Source of the DNA: an uncultured Desulfosarcina sp.
GTDB taxonomy: Bacteria > Desulfobacterota > Desulfobacteria > Desulfobacterales > Desulfosarcinaceae
Length of the DNA: 64,000 nt
NCBI RefSeq assembly: GCF_963668215.1
Contig: NZ_OY764190.1
Coordinates: 2,604,001 to 2,668,000 of the forward strand
Direction of reading: 5' to 3'
The notes beneath the pieces are model-generated. The model was not told where the DNA came from. It did not search any database and was given only the letters and a program-made list of their open reading frames with translations. Of the stretch, positions 1-8,379 are shown one piece after another; position 1 is the first letter of the stretch, and every line of letters starts with the position of its first letter. A program made the position numbers and the translations under genes.

Positions 1-393
1 GGTGTTGTCCTGGTGGAAGCGGGTGGGGCTTTCCAGCTGAAAGTCGTATTGGCGGGTGATCTCATTGGCCAGTGCGGTGTCTACGGCCAGGGGACCAAAT
101 GGGGTCTCCCATTCTCCCTCTGGCATGATGACGCGCGGGGAACCGGCATGCATATGCATGCCGAACACGACTACCACATCGGGGGCTGTGGCTTTGGCCA
201 CCTGGTGGATCACGTTGCAGGCAATGCTCCCGGAAAAATACCAGCCGGCATGAGGAACGATGCCGCCGACCGGATTGGGCAGGCTCGTCGATCTATCTTT
301 CCCCTCTTCGAGGAAATCCTTGATTTGATTTTCGCAGGCCCGGGCGTCAGCCGGATACCAGCTTCCGGAAAAGGCAGATTTTCTAAGGCTCAT
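1..393 (-). CDS. Memo-family protein (AmmeMemoRadiSam system protein B), partial
   Basis: The gene reads leftwards off the window edge, so only the first 131 codons are present and the C-terminus is missing. The start ATG at 393 follows a GGAGG ribosome binding site. The N-terminus (SLRKSAFSGSWYPAD) and the following VGGIVPHAGWYFSG segment are the hallmark of the Memo/AmmeMemoRadiSam B family, a fold related to class III extradiol dioxygenases, and HMHAGSPR probably carries a metal-binding histidine. The family usually travels with an AMMECR1-domain protein and a radical SAM enzyme, neither of which is visible here. Biochemical function is unknown. It is divergent from nifU. Confidence 0.85.
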   Translation of the reverse strand, partial: MSLRKSAFSGSWYPADARACENQIKDFLEEGKDRSTSLPNPVGGIVPHAGWYFSGSIACNVIHQVAKATAPDVVVVFGMHMHAGSPRVIMPEGEWETPFGPLAVDTALANEITRQYDFQLESPTRFHQDNT

Positions 394-622
394 GGGGGCC
401 TCCTTTGGGTTGCGATCACATATGCAGGACTGAAAAGAAAATATCGAAAGGTCAGTTTTTCGGAGAAACTTAAGTTTGGCATAGAAAAAGCGCAGGGTCA
501 CGACTTTTTTTTTGCCGGATCATGCTTATGATAATCCAAGCATAACGAACGGGTGCGGCTTCCTTTTAGAAGGCCTTCACCGTTGAGTCGAATTGACAAC
601 ACCCTCTTTTCAGGAGATAACT

Positions 623-1447
623 ATGTGGGATTATACGGATAAAACTAAGGATCATTTTCTCAACCCGAGGAACGTGGGGTTCATCGACGATTTCGATGGG
701 ATCGGCGAGGTCGGCTCGCTGGCCTGCGGCGACGCCCTTAAGCTGACTTTCAAGCTGGATGAAAACGAGCGCATCGCCGACGCCAAATTTCAGACTTTCG
801 GATGCGCCAGCGCCATCGCATCCTCATCGGCCCTGACAGAGATAATCAAGGGGATGACCCTGGATGAGGCCGCCAAAGTGACCAATGAGGATATCGCCGA
901 TTATCTGGGCGGCCTGCCCAAGGAAAAGATGCACTGCTCGGTTATGGGACGGGACGCCATGGAAAAGGCCATCGCTTATTACCGCGGGGAAGCGGAAAAG
1001 AAGATTGAGGGTGAAATCGTCTGCGAATGTTTCGGGGTGACCGACAAACAGATCGAGCGGGCCGTGAGGGAGAACGGGCTGGTGACCATCGACGAAGTGA
1101 CCGATTACGTCAAAGCCGGCGGCGGCTGCGGCCACTGCCACGATAAAATCCAGTTCATCATCGACGAAGTCCTGGGAAACACGCCCAAAGCGGCAAAAAA
1201 GCCGGAAGCGTTGACCAATATCCAGAAGATCAAGATGATCGATGCCACCCTGGATCGGGAGATCAAACCGGCCCTGAACCAGGACGGGGGGGATATCGAG
1301 CTAGTGGATGTGGACGGCAACCGCGTGCTGGTCAAACTGCGGGGTTCCTGTGCCTCGTGCAGCAAATCCGAGATCACCCTGAAGCACTACGTGGAATCCA
1401 AGCTCAAGGAGCTGGTCTCTCAGGAACTGGTCGTCGAGGAGGTGTAG
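623..1447 (+). CDS. nifU: NifU Fe-S cluster scaffold protein
   Basis: A 274-residue three-domain NifU that assembles Fe-S clusters on sulfur supplied by NifS. The N-terminal IscU-like domain carries the three scaffold cysteines C35, C61 and C105. The central BFD-like [2Fe-2S] domain has C134, C136, C169 and C172. The C-terminal Nfu domain has the C243-x-x-C246 pair. The ATG at 623 is preferred over an in-frame TTG 30 bases upstream because CAGGAG lies just before it and the protein then begins with the usual MWDYT. nifS follows after 3 bases, so they form an operon. No nitrogenase genes are nearby, so it probably serves as the general Fe-S system, as in many anaerobes lacking Isc. Confidence 0.96.
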   Translation: MWDYTDKTKDHFLNPRNVGFIDDFDGIGEVGSLACGDALKLTFKLDENERIADAKFQTFGCASAIASSSALTEIIKGMTLDEAAKVTNEDIADYLGGLPKEKMHCSVMGRDAMEKAIAYYRGEAEKKIEGEIVCECFGVTDKQIERAVRENGLVTIDEVTDYVKAGGGCGHCHDKIQFIIDEVLGNTPKAAKKPEALTNIQKIKMIDATLDREIKPALNQDGGDIELVDVDGNRVLVKLRGSCASCSKSEITLKHYVESKLKELVSQELVVEEV

Positions 1448-1450
1448 CCG

Positions 1451-2620
1451 ATGGAAACCGTCTATGTTGACAACAATGCCACCACCCGGGTCGCACCCGA
1501 GGTGGTCGAGGCGATGACGCCCTATTTTTCGGATTTTTACGGTAACCCCTCCAGCATGCATGCCTTCGGCGGCAGCGTGGGCGCCAAACTCAAGGCGGCC
1601 CGCGAGCAGTTGGCCAGCCTGCTGGGTGCTTTGCCCGAAGAGATCGTTTTCACGAGCTGCGGCACGGAAAGCGACAGCACCGCCATTCATGCGGCCCTGC
1701 AGTCCAACCCGGACAAGCGCCACATCATCACCACCCGGGTGGAGCACCCGGCGGTGAAGAATCGGGTCGAACACTTTAGGAAAATCGGCTATCGAACGAC
1801 CTTTGTTCCCGTTGATCGTCAGGGTCGCCTGGACCTGGACTATCTTTATGATCATCTTTCCGAGGATACGGCCATCGTTAGCGTCATGTGGGCCAACAAC
1901 GAGACCGGAACGATTTTTCCAGTCGAGGAGATCGCCCGCAAGGTGCGCCAGCGAGGCATCGTCTTTCACACCGATGCGGTCCAGGCGGTGGGCAAGATCC
2001 CCATCGACATGGCCGATTCGGCCATCGACATGCTGTCCCTTTCCGGGCACAAGCTGCATGCCCCCAAGGGCATCGGTGCACTCTATGTGCGCAAGGGCAC
2101 CAAGTTCGCTCCGTTTCTCATGGGCGGGCATCAGGAGGGAGGCCGCCGGGCCGGCACCGAGAACTCCGCCTCCATCATCGGCCTGGGCCGTGCCGCCCAG
2201 CTGGCCACGGAATGGATGGATGAGGAAAACACAAGGGTGCGGGCGCTGCGCGACAAGCTGGAAAGCGAACTGCTCAAGCGGGTGCCGGCCAGCATGATCA
2301 ACGGTGATCCGGAAAACCGCCTGCCCAATACCACCAGCATCGCCTTTGAATATATCGAGGGCGAAGCGATTTTGCTGCTCATGGACCAGTATCGCATCTG
2401 TGCTTCGTCCGGATCGGCCTGTACCTCAGGGTCCCTGGAGCCTTCCCACGTGTTGCGGGCCATGGGGGTGCCTTTCACCGCGGCCCACGGCTCCATCCGC
2501 TTTTCTTTAAGTATTTACAACACCGAAGAAGAGATCGACTTCATCATCGACAAGATGCCCCCCATCGTCGAGCGGCTGCGCCAGATGTCGCCGTTTTGGC
2601 GGGAGGGGCAGTTCGCCTGA
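1451..2620 (+). CDS. nifS: NifS cysteine desulfurase
   Basis: A 389-residue class V PLP enzyme that converts cysteine to alanine and passes persulfide sulfur to NifU. The N-terminus YVDNNATT, the PLP lysine K201 in SLSGHKLHAPKG, and the catalytic cysteine C324 in SSGSACTSG, on a short NifS/IscS-type loop, are all present. Length fits the family. The start is 3 bases after the nifU stop and GAGGAGGTG overlaps the nifU end as ribosome binding site. A strong terminator follows, closing a two-gene operon. Confidence 0.97.
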   Translation: METVYVDNNATTRVAPEVVEAMTPYFSDFYGNPSSMHAFGGSVGAKLKAAREQLASLLGALPEEIVFTSCGTESDSTAIHAALQSNPDKRHIITTRVEHPAVKNRVEHFRKIGYRTTFVPVDRQGRLDLDYLYDHLSEDTAIVSVMWANNETGTIFPVEEIARKVRQRGIVFHTDAVQAVGKIPIDMADSAIDMLSLSGHKLHAPKGIGALYVRKGTKFAPFLMGGHQEGGRRAGTENSASIIGLGRAAQLATEWMDEENTRVRALRDKLESELLKRVPASMINGDPENRLPNTTSIAFEYIEGEAILLLMDQYRICASSGSACTSGSLEPSHVLRAMGVPFTAAHGSIRFSLSIYNTEEEIDFIIDKMPPIVERLRQMSPFWREGQFA

Positions 2621-2633
2621 TTTGGGTAAAATT

Positions 2634-2674
2634 AAAGCGGCAAATTTCCACTTTGGTGGGATTTGCCGCTTTTT
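2634..2674 (+). terminator. Rho-independent terminator of nifUS
   Basis: The arms AAAGCGGCAAATTTCCAC and GTGGGATTTGCCGCTTTT form a long, nearly perfect stem that ends in a T run, 14 bases after the nifS stop. Confidence 0.88.
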
Positions 2675-2921
2675 CCAATAGACGCCAACGGGCTTTCCGT
2701 TGCGCCCTCCTGCCCAAACAACTCCCCATGCAAAGCCTCCTGCAATCTGATCCGGATTGATTTAATTCTAAAGAAAAATAACGGTTTGTCGATAATATAG
2801 GAATGCAGAGATATTCCTGTTGTTGCCAACATCCAGTACTTTAACCCACAACGAAACAAGGGCTCTTTGAGCACCTTGAAAATTGCCAATTGTCCGTTTG
2901 AAGGCCTTGGGAGGGAAAGAT
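2675..2921. other. Intergenic stretch without recognised gene
   Basis: The gap between the nifUS terminator and the DUF4139 gene holds no open frame with family character, no tRNA and no clear promoter. It becomes AT-rich around 2760-2810. Confidence 0.5.
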
Positions 2922-4562
2922 ATGAGCATTTCAACAACGGAAGTCGAGTCGACCATTCGTGCGGTAACCATCTATCAGGGGTGGGCCATGATCAGCCGCA
3001 CGGCAACCGCCCGCCTGGAAGCCGGGAAACATCTGATCGTCTTTACCGATCTCCCGGAGTCCCTGGACCGGGATAATATCCAGGTGAAAGGAACCGGCGA
3101 GGCGACATTGGGTGAATGCATTTTCGAGACGGAATTTTTCGTTGAGGAAGTCGATGAGAACAAACGGCAGCTGCAAAAGAAAGCCCAGGAGCTTGAAGAT
3201 CGAATCGCCGAGATTCAGCTGAAAATGGAAGCGTGTGAGAACGAAAAGGCCTTTGTTGAGAAAATTGCCAGTTTCGTGACCGCTCCTTTAAGTGCTCCTG
3301 CAGGCGAAGACGCTGCGGCGAGGGTAGTGGGCGGCGCCTCCCTCGATGTCGGTGCATGGGGAAAGATGCTTGCCTTTTATCACGATCAAAATGGAGCCAT
3401 CCGTGACCAGATGCTCGCATCGCAAAAGGCGGAGCGCGATCTCAAAAACGAACTCGAGAAAATTTATAACGAACTCGATTCGATGGGAGACGGCATCGAG
3501 CGGTCCCGGAATATTATCAAGGTCAGCGTAACCAAGGAAAAGGCCGGTGAAATAACGCTCGATCTTTCGTATGTCATCACCGGACCCACTTGGCGGCCGG
3601 TATACAATCTGCGAGCATCGAGCGACAGCGACACGATCAGCCTTGAATACGATGCCCTGGTGAACCAGGCCACCGGTGAAGCCTGGAAGGATGTCGCCCT
3701 GAAATTGTCCACGGCCCGGATCAATGTTTCCGGCGTCATCCCAACCCTGCATCCCTGGTGGCTGTCCTTTTACCGGCCGTCTCCGCCAAGAAGTATGGCA
3801 AAAAGACGAGGCGACTTTTCCGAAGAAGAAGAGATGGGCCAGGAGGTCATGAAGTCGGCAGCCCCATCCAACGTTGCCGAATCGGCGCCGCCTGAAATGG
3901 AAATGGACTTCATCGGGGCCTCGGTTGAAAGCGGCGGGACGTCGGTTGTCTTTTCCGTCGGTGGCGGGGGGAACATCAATGGCGACAACACCGATACCCG
4001 GGTATCCATTCTGCGCCGCGAGTTCCCAGCTTCATCTCACTACGCGACAGTACCCAAATTGTCCGAGTTTGCCTATCTGACGGCAAAGATCGAAAACGAT
4101 TCGGATTTTCCTCTCCTGCCGGGCAAGGCCAATATTTTTTTCGACGATGCGTTTGTTTCGGTATCGGCGCTCTCCCTGGTCATGCCGGGCCAGGAGATGG
4201 AAGTGTCGCTTGGCGTCGATGAAGGTGTTGCCATTGAACATCGCTTTTTAAAGCGCTTCAAGAAAAACCAGGGCTTGGTATCCAAGCGCATCAGCGAGCA
4301 GTTCGACTATCAGATCCGTATTACCAACAACCGCAAAAAAAATATCGAAATCGACGTGTTCGACCAGCTCCCCATTGCCCAGGACAAGGAGATTTCGGTA
4401 AAGACGATCACGCCGTCGTTCAAGGACGAAAAGACCGGCGCCACGCTGGACGATGAATCCAAAATCAAATGGCAGATTGCGCTCTCCGCGGGAGAGAAAC
4501 GTGAGCTGCCCTTCAGCTTTGTTGTCGAGTATCCCGCCGGCCAGCTTTTGAGCGGTCTTTGA
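2922..4562 (+). CDS. MuiA-like DUF4139/DUF4140 protein
   Basis: A 546-residue protein. The N-terminal DUF4140-like part (TIRAVTIYQGWAMISRTA) is followed by a charged coiled coil near residues 65-110. The C-terminal DUF4139 beta-rich half contains the family segment SYVITGPTWRPVYNLRA and the ending SAGEKRELPFSFVVEYP. These proteins are named after a mucoidy inhibitor, but their biochemical role is unknown. A Gly/Asn-rich low-complexity stretch (SVGGGGNINGDN) sits in the middle. No signal peptide is seen. The ATG at 2922 is chosen because GGGAGGGAAAG lies just upstream, rather than an in-frame ATG 39 bases earlier. It ends 3 bases from the convergent oxidoreductase gene. Confidence 0.82.
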   Translation: MSISTTEVESTIRAVTIYQGWAMISRTATARLEAGKHLIVFTDLPESLDRDNIQVKGTGEATLGECIFETEFFVEEVDENKRQLQKKAQELEDRIAEIQLKMEACENEKAFVEKIASFVTAPLSAPAGEDAAARVVGGASLDVGAWGKMLAFYHDQNGAIRDQMLASQKAERDLKNELEKIYNELDSMGDGIERSRNIIKVSVTKEKAGEITLDLSYVITGPTWRPVYNLRASSDSDTISLEYDALVNQATGEAWKDVALKLSTARINVSGVIPTLHPWWLSFYRPSPPRSMAKRRGDFSEEEEMGQEVMKSAAPSNVAESAPPEMEMDFIGASVESGGTSVVFSVGGGGNINGDNTDTRVSILRREFPASSHYATVPKLSEFAYLTAKIENDSDFPLLPGKANIFFDDAFVSVSALSLVMPGQEMEVSLGVDEGVAIEHRFLKRFKKNQGLVSKRISEQFDYQIRITNNRKKNIEIDVFDQLPIAQDKEISVKTITPSFKDEKTGATLDDESKIKWQIALSAGEKRELPFSFVVEYPAGQLLSGL

Positions 4563-4565
4563 TTG

Positions 4566-5636
4566 CTACGGCAATGGCTCCTGAGTGTAGGCAATATTCG
4601 CTGCTTCAGAGGAATACACCTTCAGTGCTTTGCCCAGACGCAGGTCCTCTACGAAATTCGGGTTGAGCAGCATGGATTTTCCCGATAAAGCGATGTCCGC
4701 ATCTTCGAGGGCGGCATCTGCCGTCTGGCGGTCATATATCTTGCCGCAGATCAGAAGCGGCAGCTTTGTCACTTCCCTGGTGAGCTGGGCCATATTTTTG
4801 TCCGTGCCGAAGGCAGGGGCTTTAAAATCATAGGTCGATACTGAAATCGCATCGATGGGTTCTTCGTCCAGCCGGCGGATGCACTCCTGCCATTCTTCCC
4901 GATCCGCAAACAGGGATACCTCCATGTCGGCAATTCCCCAGTTGGAAATGCGGAATATCAGCAGCCGGTCGTCGGGGATATTCTCTTTGACGGCCCGGAC
5001 CACTTCTCTGGCAAACCGGAATCGGTTCTCAACCGATCCGCCGTATCCGTCTGTCCGCTGATTGCTGTACGAGGAGAGGAACTGGCTGATCAGGTAGCCG
5101 TGAGCGCCATGGATTTCGATGCCGTCAAAGCCGGCCTCCACCGCTCCCTTTGCACTTTGGACAAACCCGTTAATGACGTGGTCAATATCGAACTGGCTCA
5201 TTGCTTCGGGGACCGGGTAGGGGCTTTGCGTGAGGGGATTGTCCTGTCTGGGGGCAACGGCGCTGGGGGCAATGGAGCGCTTCGCCGGATTGATTTCAGG
5301 CCAGGCCATCCGGCCGCAGTGGAAGAGTTGAATAATTGCTTTGGAACCGGCGTCCTGGATTTTTTGAACAACCGGCTTCCAGGCATCGATCTGCTTCTGG
5401 GTGGTTATCCTTGCCTGTCCGGGGTATCCTTGGGCGCTTTCGTAATCGGTTACCAGCGCTTCGGTATACACGAGTCCGGCCCCGTTCTCAGCCCGGCGAA
5501 CCAGAAAATCCAGTACATCCTTTCTGGGGATGCTGGTCTCACCTCCGGACATCCGGGTCATCGGCGCCACGCCGATTCGGTTTTTCAGGGTATGATTTTT
5601 TATCTGAAAGGGTTGGAAAAGTGTATCTTTTGACAT
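4566..5636 (-). CDS. NADH:flavin oxidoreductase, old yellow enzyme family
   Basis: A 356-residue FMN-binding TIM barrel. Family signatures are the start LFQPFQIKNHTLKNRIGVAPMTR, the active-site segment GFDGIEIHGAHGYLISQFLS and SNQRTDGYGGSVENRFRF. It is of single-domain OYE length, without the C-terminal Fe-S/FAD extension of 2,4-dienoyl-CoA reductases. Members reduce activated C=C bonds with NAD(P)H; the substrate here cannot be read from sequence. It stands alone, convergent with the DUF4139 gene. Confidence 0.9.
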   Translation of the reverse strand: MSKDTLFQPFQIKNHTLKNRIGVAPMTRMSGGETSIPRKDVLDFLVRRAENGAGLVYTEALVTDYESAQGYPGQARITTQKQIDAWKPVVQKIQDAGSKAIIQLFHCGRMAWPEINPAKRSIAPSAVAPRQDNPLTQSPYPVPEAMSQFDIDHVINGFVQSAKGAVEAGFDGIEIHGAHGYLISQFLSSYSNQRTDGYGGSVENRFRFAREVVRAVKENIPDDRLLIFRISNWGIADMEVSLFADREEWQECIRRLDEEPIDAISVSTYDFKAPAFGTDKNMAQLTREVTKLPLLICGKIYDRQTADAALEDADIALSGKSMLLNPNFVEDLRLGKALKVYSSEAANIAYTQEPLP

Positions 5637-5779
5637 GATTATACTCCAAGAATATCAGTGATGATGAAAAGATCGGGGTTTAAAGTACCACATTGTGGAA
5701 GTTAAGATAAAAATCGAAAAGGGCAAGGGGCGATGTTTTTGGTGTCATCCCGGCCCTGCATCCATCGCTACGCTGGAGG

Positions 5780-6061
5780 ATGAATTTGCATTATGATGAA
5801 TATAAAAAGCTGATTGACCGCCGAGACCGGGAAGTAACGATCCCCCATAAAGTTGTCGGCTTGAATGTAATCGAAGGCAAAAGCATGGTCAGGGCATGGC
5901 GGGAGTACAAAAAAATCACCCAAAAAGAAATGGCCGCCAAAATGGGGATCTCCCAGGCGGCCTACAGCCAGATGGAAAAACCGGATGCCAATCTACGGCG
6001 CTCCACGTTGGAAAAAATCGCATCCGCACTGAACATCAGCGTAGACCAATTAACCGAGTGA
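5780..6061 (+). CDS. XRE-family HTH protein, probable orphan antitoxin
   Basis: A 93-residue protein with a Cro/C1 helix-turn-helix at about residues 43-92 (ITQKEMAAKMGISQAAYSQM). The front part (LIDRRDREVTIPHKVVG) resembles antitoxins of RelE/HigB-type pairs. The 140 bases upstream encode no toxin, and none follows before hypB, so it looks orphaned. The ATG has GGAGG directly against it, which is tight spacing, and an in-frame TAA lies about 70 bases upstream with no other start between. The upstream 80 bases weakly resemble the right half of the dispersed repeat described in this window, so the original N-terminus may be lost. Confidence 0.7.
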   Translation: MNLHYDEYKKLIDRRDREVTIPHKVVGLNVIEGKSMVRAWREYKKITQKEMAAKMGISQAAYSQMEKPDANLRRSTLEKIASALNISVDQLTE

Positions 6062-6142
6062 AAAGCATGAATAACTGCGGCAGCAAGCCGCTTCAACCAA
6101 TTCAACCAACAAACGAATCAAACCAACGAACCGGCCTTAACT

Positions 6143-6931
6143 TCAACCGGCCAACTTGCCCTTCACCTGCTCCACCAGCCACCCGATCCATGCATCGAGG
6201 CCCTCTTCTGTCTTGGAAGAGATATCGAAGACGGGCATGCCGGGGTGAATCTGGGCGATGGTCTTTCGGGCCAGGTCCATGTCGAAATCCAGATAGGGAA
6301 GCAAGTCGATCTTGTTGAGCAGGGTGGCGTTGCATTCACGGAACATCAGGGGATACTTGGCGGGCTTGTCTTCTCCTTCTGTGACGGAAAGCACCACCAC
6401 GCGCTTGTCCTCGCCGATGTCGAATTCAGCCGGGCAGACCAGGTTGCCGATGTTCTCCACGATGAGCAGATCGATGGCATCCAGGTCCAGGTCGGCCACG
6501 GCTTTTTCCACCACATGGGCGGCCAGGTGGCAGTCGCCGCCGAACTCGTCGGTATTGATCTGGATCACCGGGGCACCGGATTCGGCCAGGCGGTCGGCAT
6601 CGTTAGTGGTGCAGATGTCCCCCACGATGACTGCGCAGCGCAGGTCCGGCATGATACGGGCCAGGGTTTTCTGCAAGGTGGTGGTTTTGCCGGAGCCCGG
6701 CGAACTCATCATATTGAGCACGAAGACCTTGTGCGCGGCGAAATGGGAGCGCATACGGTCGGCCATGATGTCGTTGGCGTCCAGCACCCGCCGGACCACC
6801 TTGATCTCGCGGGTTCCGGATTTGCGGGTTTCCACGCTGTGGTCGTGGTGGTGATGGTCGTGGGGACCGTGATGGTGATGGCTATGGTCGCGATGATACC
6901 GTTTGGGGATGCGATTGGCGAAAGACCACAT
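6143..6931 (-). CDS. hypB: HypB, hydrogenase nickel-incorporation GTPase
   Basis: A 262-residue HypB: a SIMIBI GTPase that with HypA delivers Ni to the large subunit of [NiFe]-hydrogenase. The P-loop NMMSSPGSGKTT and the downstream LIVENIGNLVCPAEFD segment are typical. The N-terminus has a histidine-rich nickel-storage tract (HSHHHHGPHDHHHHDH, about residues 16-31). It starts 2 bases after the hypA stop, so the two are coupled. No hydrogenase structural gene lies in the window. Confidence 0.96.
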   Translation of the reverse strand: MWSFANRIPKRYHRDHSHHHHGPHDHHHHDHSVETRKSGTREIKVVRRVLDANDIMADRMRSHFAAHKVFVLNMMSSPGSGKTTTLQKTLARIMPDLRCAVIVGDICTTNDADRLAESGAPVIQINTDEFGGDCHLAAHVVEKAVADLDLDAIDLLIVENIGNLVCPAEFDIGEDKRVVVLSVTEGEDKPAKYPLMFRECNATLLNKIDLLPYLDFDMDLARKTIAQIHPGMPVFDISSKTEEGLDAWIGWLVEQVKGKLAG

Positions 6932-6933
6932 GG

Positions 6934-7287
6934 TTAATCCTCATCTTCGATTTCGATTGAAGTAATGTCCAGCTCCCTGCCGGATAGTATGTCGATATTA
7001 CCGCTCTTACAATTTTTGCAGGTAAAGACCGCTTCGGTCACGGTCCATTGGGTATTGCAGTCCTTGCAGCGGGCCACCACGGGCAGTTCCTCAATGGCCA
7101 GTTCGGCGCCTTCCAGGGGGGTGTCTTTGGCCACCAGGTCGAAGCAGAAGCGCAGGCTGTCGGCAACAATGGCCGACAACTGGCCCACCTGGAGGTTGAC
7201 CCGTTGGACCCTGGCGCCTTGCATCTTTTGTGGTATGGAGGCCTTGGCGATATCCACGATCTCCATGGCGATGCCCATTTCGTGCAT
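6934..7287 (-). CDS. hypA: HypA, hydrogenase nickel metallochaperone
   Basis: A 117-residue HypA. The N-terminal MHEMGIAM contains the Ni-binding His2. The zinc domain has the paired C-x-x-C motifs CKDC and CKNC. It partners HypB, encoded immediately downstream in the same operon. The gene is divergent from the GntR regulator across about 250 bases. Confidence 0.96.
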   Translation of the reverse strand: MHEMGIAMEIVDIAKASIPQKMQGARVQRVNLQVGQLSAIVADSLRFCFDLVAKDTPLEGAELAIEELPVVARCKDCNTQWTVTEAVFTCKNCKSGNIDILSGRELDITSIEIEDED

Positions 7288-7473
7288 GATTGAAAACCTT
7301 TCGGATCTGGGAACGTAGAGCGAAGGTTTCTTTATTTAATTTGCGCGAACTGAAGTCAAGGTCTTTTTTAGAAGGGAATTCAGGAGCAAAGGCCCTGTAA
7401 GCATTCCGAATCTGCCATTTTCTCTGTTGAAGCCCGGGTTGTTGTCATTTTCTCGGCAAACCCATTATCACTA

Positions 7474-7502
7474 TTGAATAATCTTGATTGCAATGCTACA
7501 CT
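7474..7502 (+). promoter_or_regulatory. Predicted sigma70 promoter of the GntR-corrinoid operon
   Basis: TTGAAT (7474-7479) and TACACT (7497-7502) are separated by 17 bases and lie about 100 bases upstream of the GntR start. Confidence 0.5.
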
Positions 7503-7515
7503 ATAGAAGTATAGT
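7500..7515. promoter_or_regulatory. Inverted repeat, candidate GntR operator
   Basis: ACTATAGAAGTATAGT is a perfect dyad (arms ACTATA/TATAGT, 4-base centre) overlapping the -10 element. Its placement suits autorepression by the adjacent GntR/UTRA protein. This is inference from position and symmetry. Confidence 0.5.
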
Positions 7516-7605
7516 AAAAGGCCGTATAAAAAGGCGGCGTTGATCGATGCCCGCCTGTTTGCAAAGATGGATTTTACACTTATAACTATTAATAAATACT
7601 ATAAA

Positions 7606-8379
7606 ATGGAAAAACAAACCAGACAAATCGACCGGGATTCCTATGAGCCGGTATATGTACAATTGGCCAATATTTTGAGCACGCAGATTGCCACTGGCGA
7701 ACTGGAAACCGGAGAACGCATCCCGTCCGAATCCGGATTGTGCAAGCTTTACAAGGTAAGCCCCATGACGGTTCGCCGGGCCATTAATTTGCTGGTGGAC
7801 AAGGGCGTCGTGGTCACCGAGCGAGGCCGGGGCACGTATGTCAAGCAGCTTAATTTAAGCTCGGCAGTCTTCAAATTCGCCGATTTCCGGCAGTTTTACG
7901 ATGATCCTTCGGCAATCGAGGTTAAAATCCTCGAGGTCAGCCTCACCCCCGCCGATGCCATCATAGCGGAAAAGCTGGCTTTGCCCGAGGGTGAAAGGGC
8001 CATCCATCTGCGCCGCCTGCTCAAAGTTTACGGAGAACCGTTCATCTATCATTATGAATACCTGGTTTGTGACGTGAATAAACCCATTGTGGAAGCCGAA
8101 TTGGAAGTCACGTCCATGCAGGGTTTTTTCGAAGGTTGCGGAAACGATTTGTTCAAAAGAGGCGAACTGAACGTGCGAGCGGAACTGGTCAGTATCGAAG
8201 AGGCCAATCTGCTGAAGTTGGACAGACCCGCCGCTGCTATTAACCTGACCCATATTTTCTATGACCATTCCGACCGCCCCTTGAGTTGGGGATGCTTTGT
8301 CTGCCCCAGCGACCGGCTCACTTTCAATTCTTTTGTCGGCATGAATATTACCGGGCCTTCTATACCGAGGATCTGTTGA
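7606..8379 (+). CDS. GntR/HutC-family transcriptional regulator with UTRA domain
   Basis: About 257 residues. The N-terminal winged helix (about 8-75: YVQLANILSTQIATGELETGERIPSE is the GntR signature region; VSPMTVRRAINLLVDKGVV is the recognition helix-wing) is followed by a UTRA ligand domain (about 95-245). The start is uncertain: an ATG at 7606 gives the usual short GntR N-terminus, while in-frame starts at 7567 (ATG) and 7540 (TTG) add residues; none has a strong ribosome binding site. The stop overlaps the next start as ATGA, so the regulator is translationally coupled to a corrinoid protein. It probably controls the surrounding methyltransferase genes. Confidence 0.88.
   Translation: MEKQTRQIDRDSYEPVYVQLANILSTQIATGELETGERIPSESGLCKLYKVSPMTVRRAINLLVDKGVVVTERGRGTYVKQLNLSSAVFKFADFRQFYDDPSAIEVKILEVSLTPADAIIAEKLALPEGERAIHLRRLLKVYGEPFIYHYEYLVCDVNKPIVEAELEVTSMQGFFEGCGNDLFKRGELNVRAELVSIEEANLLKLDRPAAAINLTHIFYDHSDRPLSWGCFVCPSDRLTFNSFVGMNITGPSIPRIC

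Noticed and set aside
13..531. Plus-strand open frame of 172 codons at the window start
   Set aside because: It is the antisense shadow of the Memo-family gene, whose minus-strand translation matches a known family.
400..622. Sigma54 promoter before nifU (TGGCATAGAAAAAGC near 478)
   Set aside because: GG and GC spacing fits but the -12 box is AAGC and there is no nearby activator site, so support is weak.
1301..2131. Long minus-strand frame of 276 codons inside nifU-nifS
   Set aside because: Composition is typical of a shadow frame; both real genes are certain.
5699..5785. Fourth copy of the dispersed repeat upstream of the XRE gene
   Set aside because: Matches are short and interrupted; too degenerate to list as a repeat feature.
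7288..7473. tRNA or small RNA between hypA and the GntR gene
   Set aside because: No cloverleaf or conserved stem could be found by eye.
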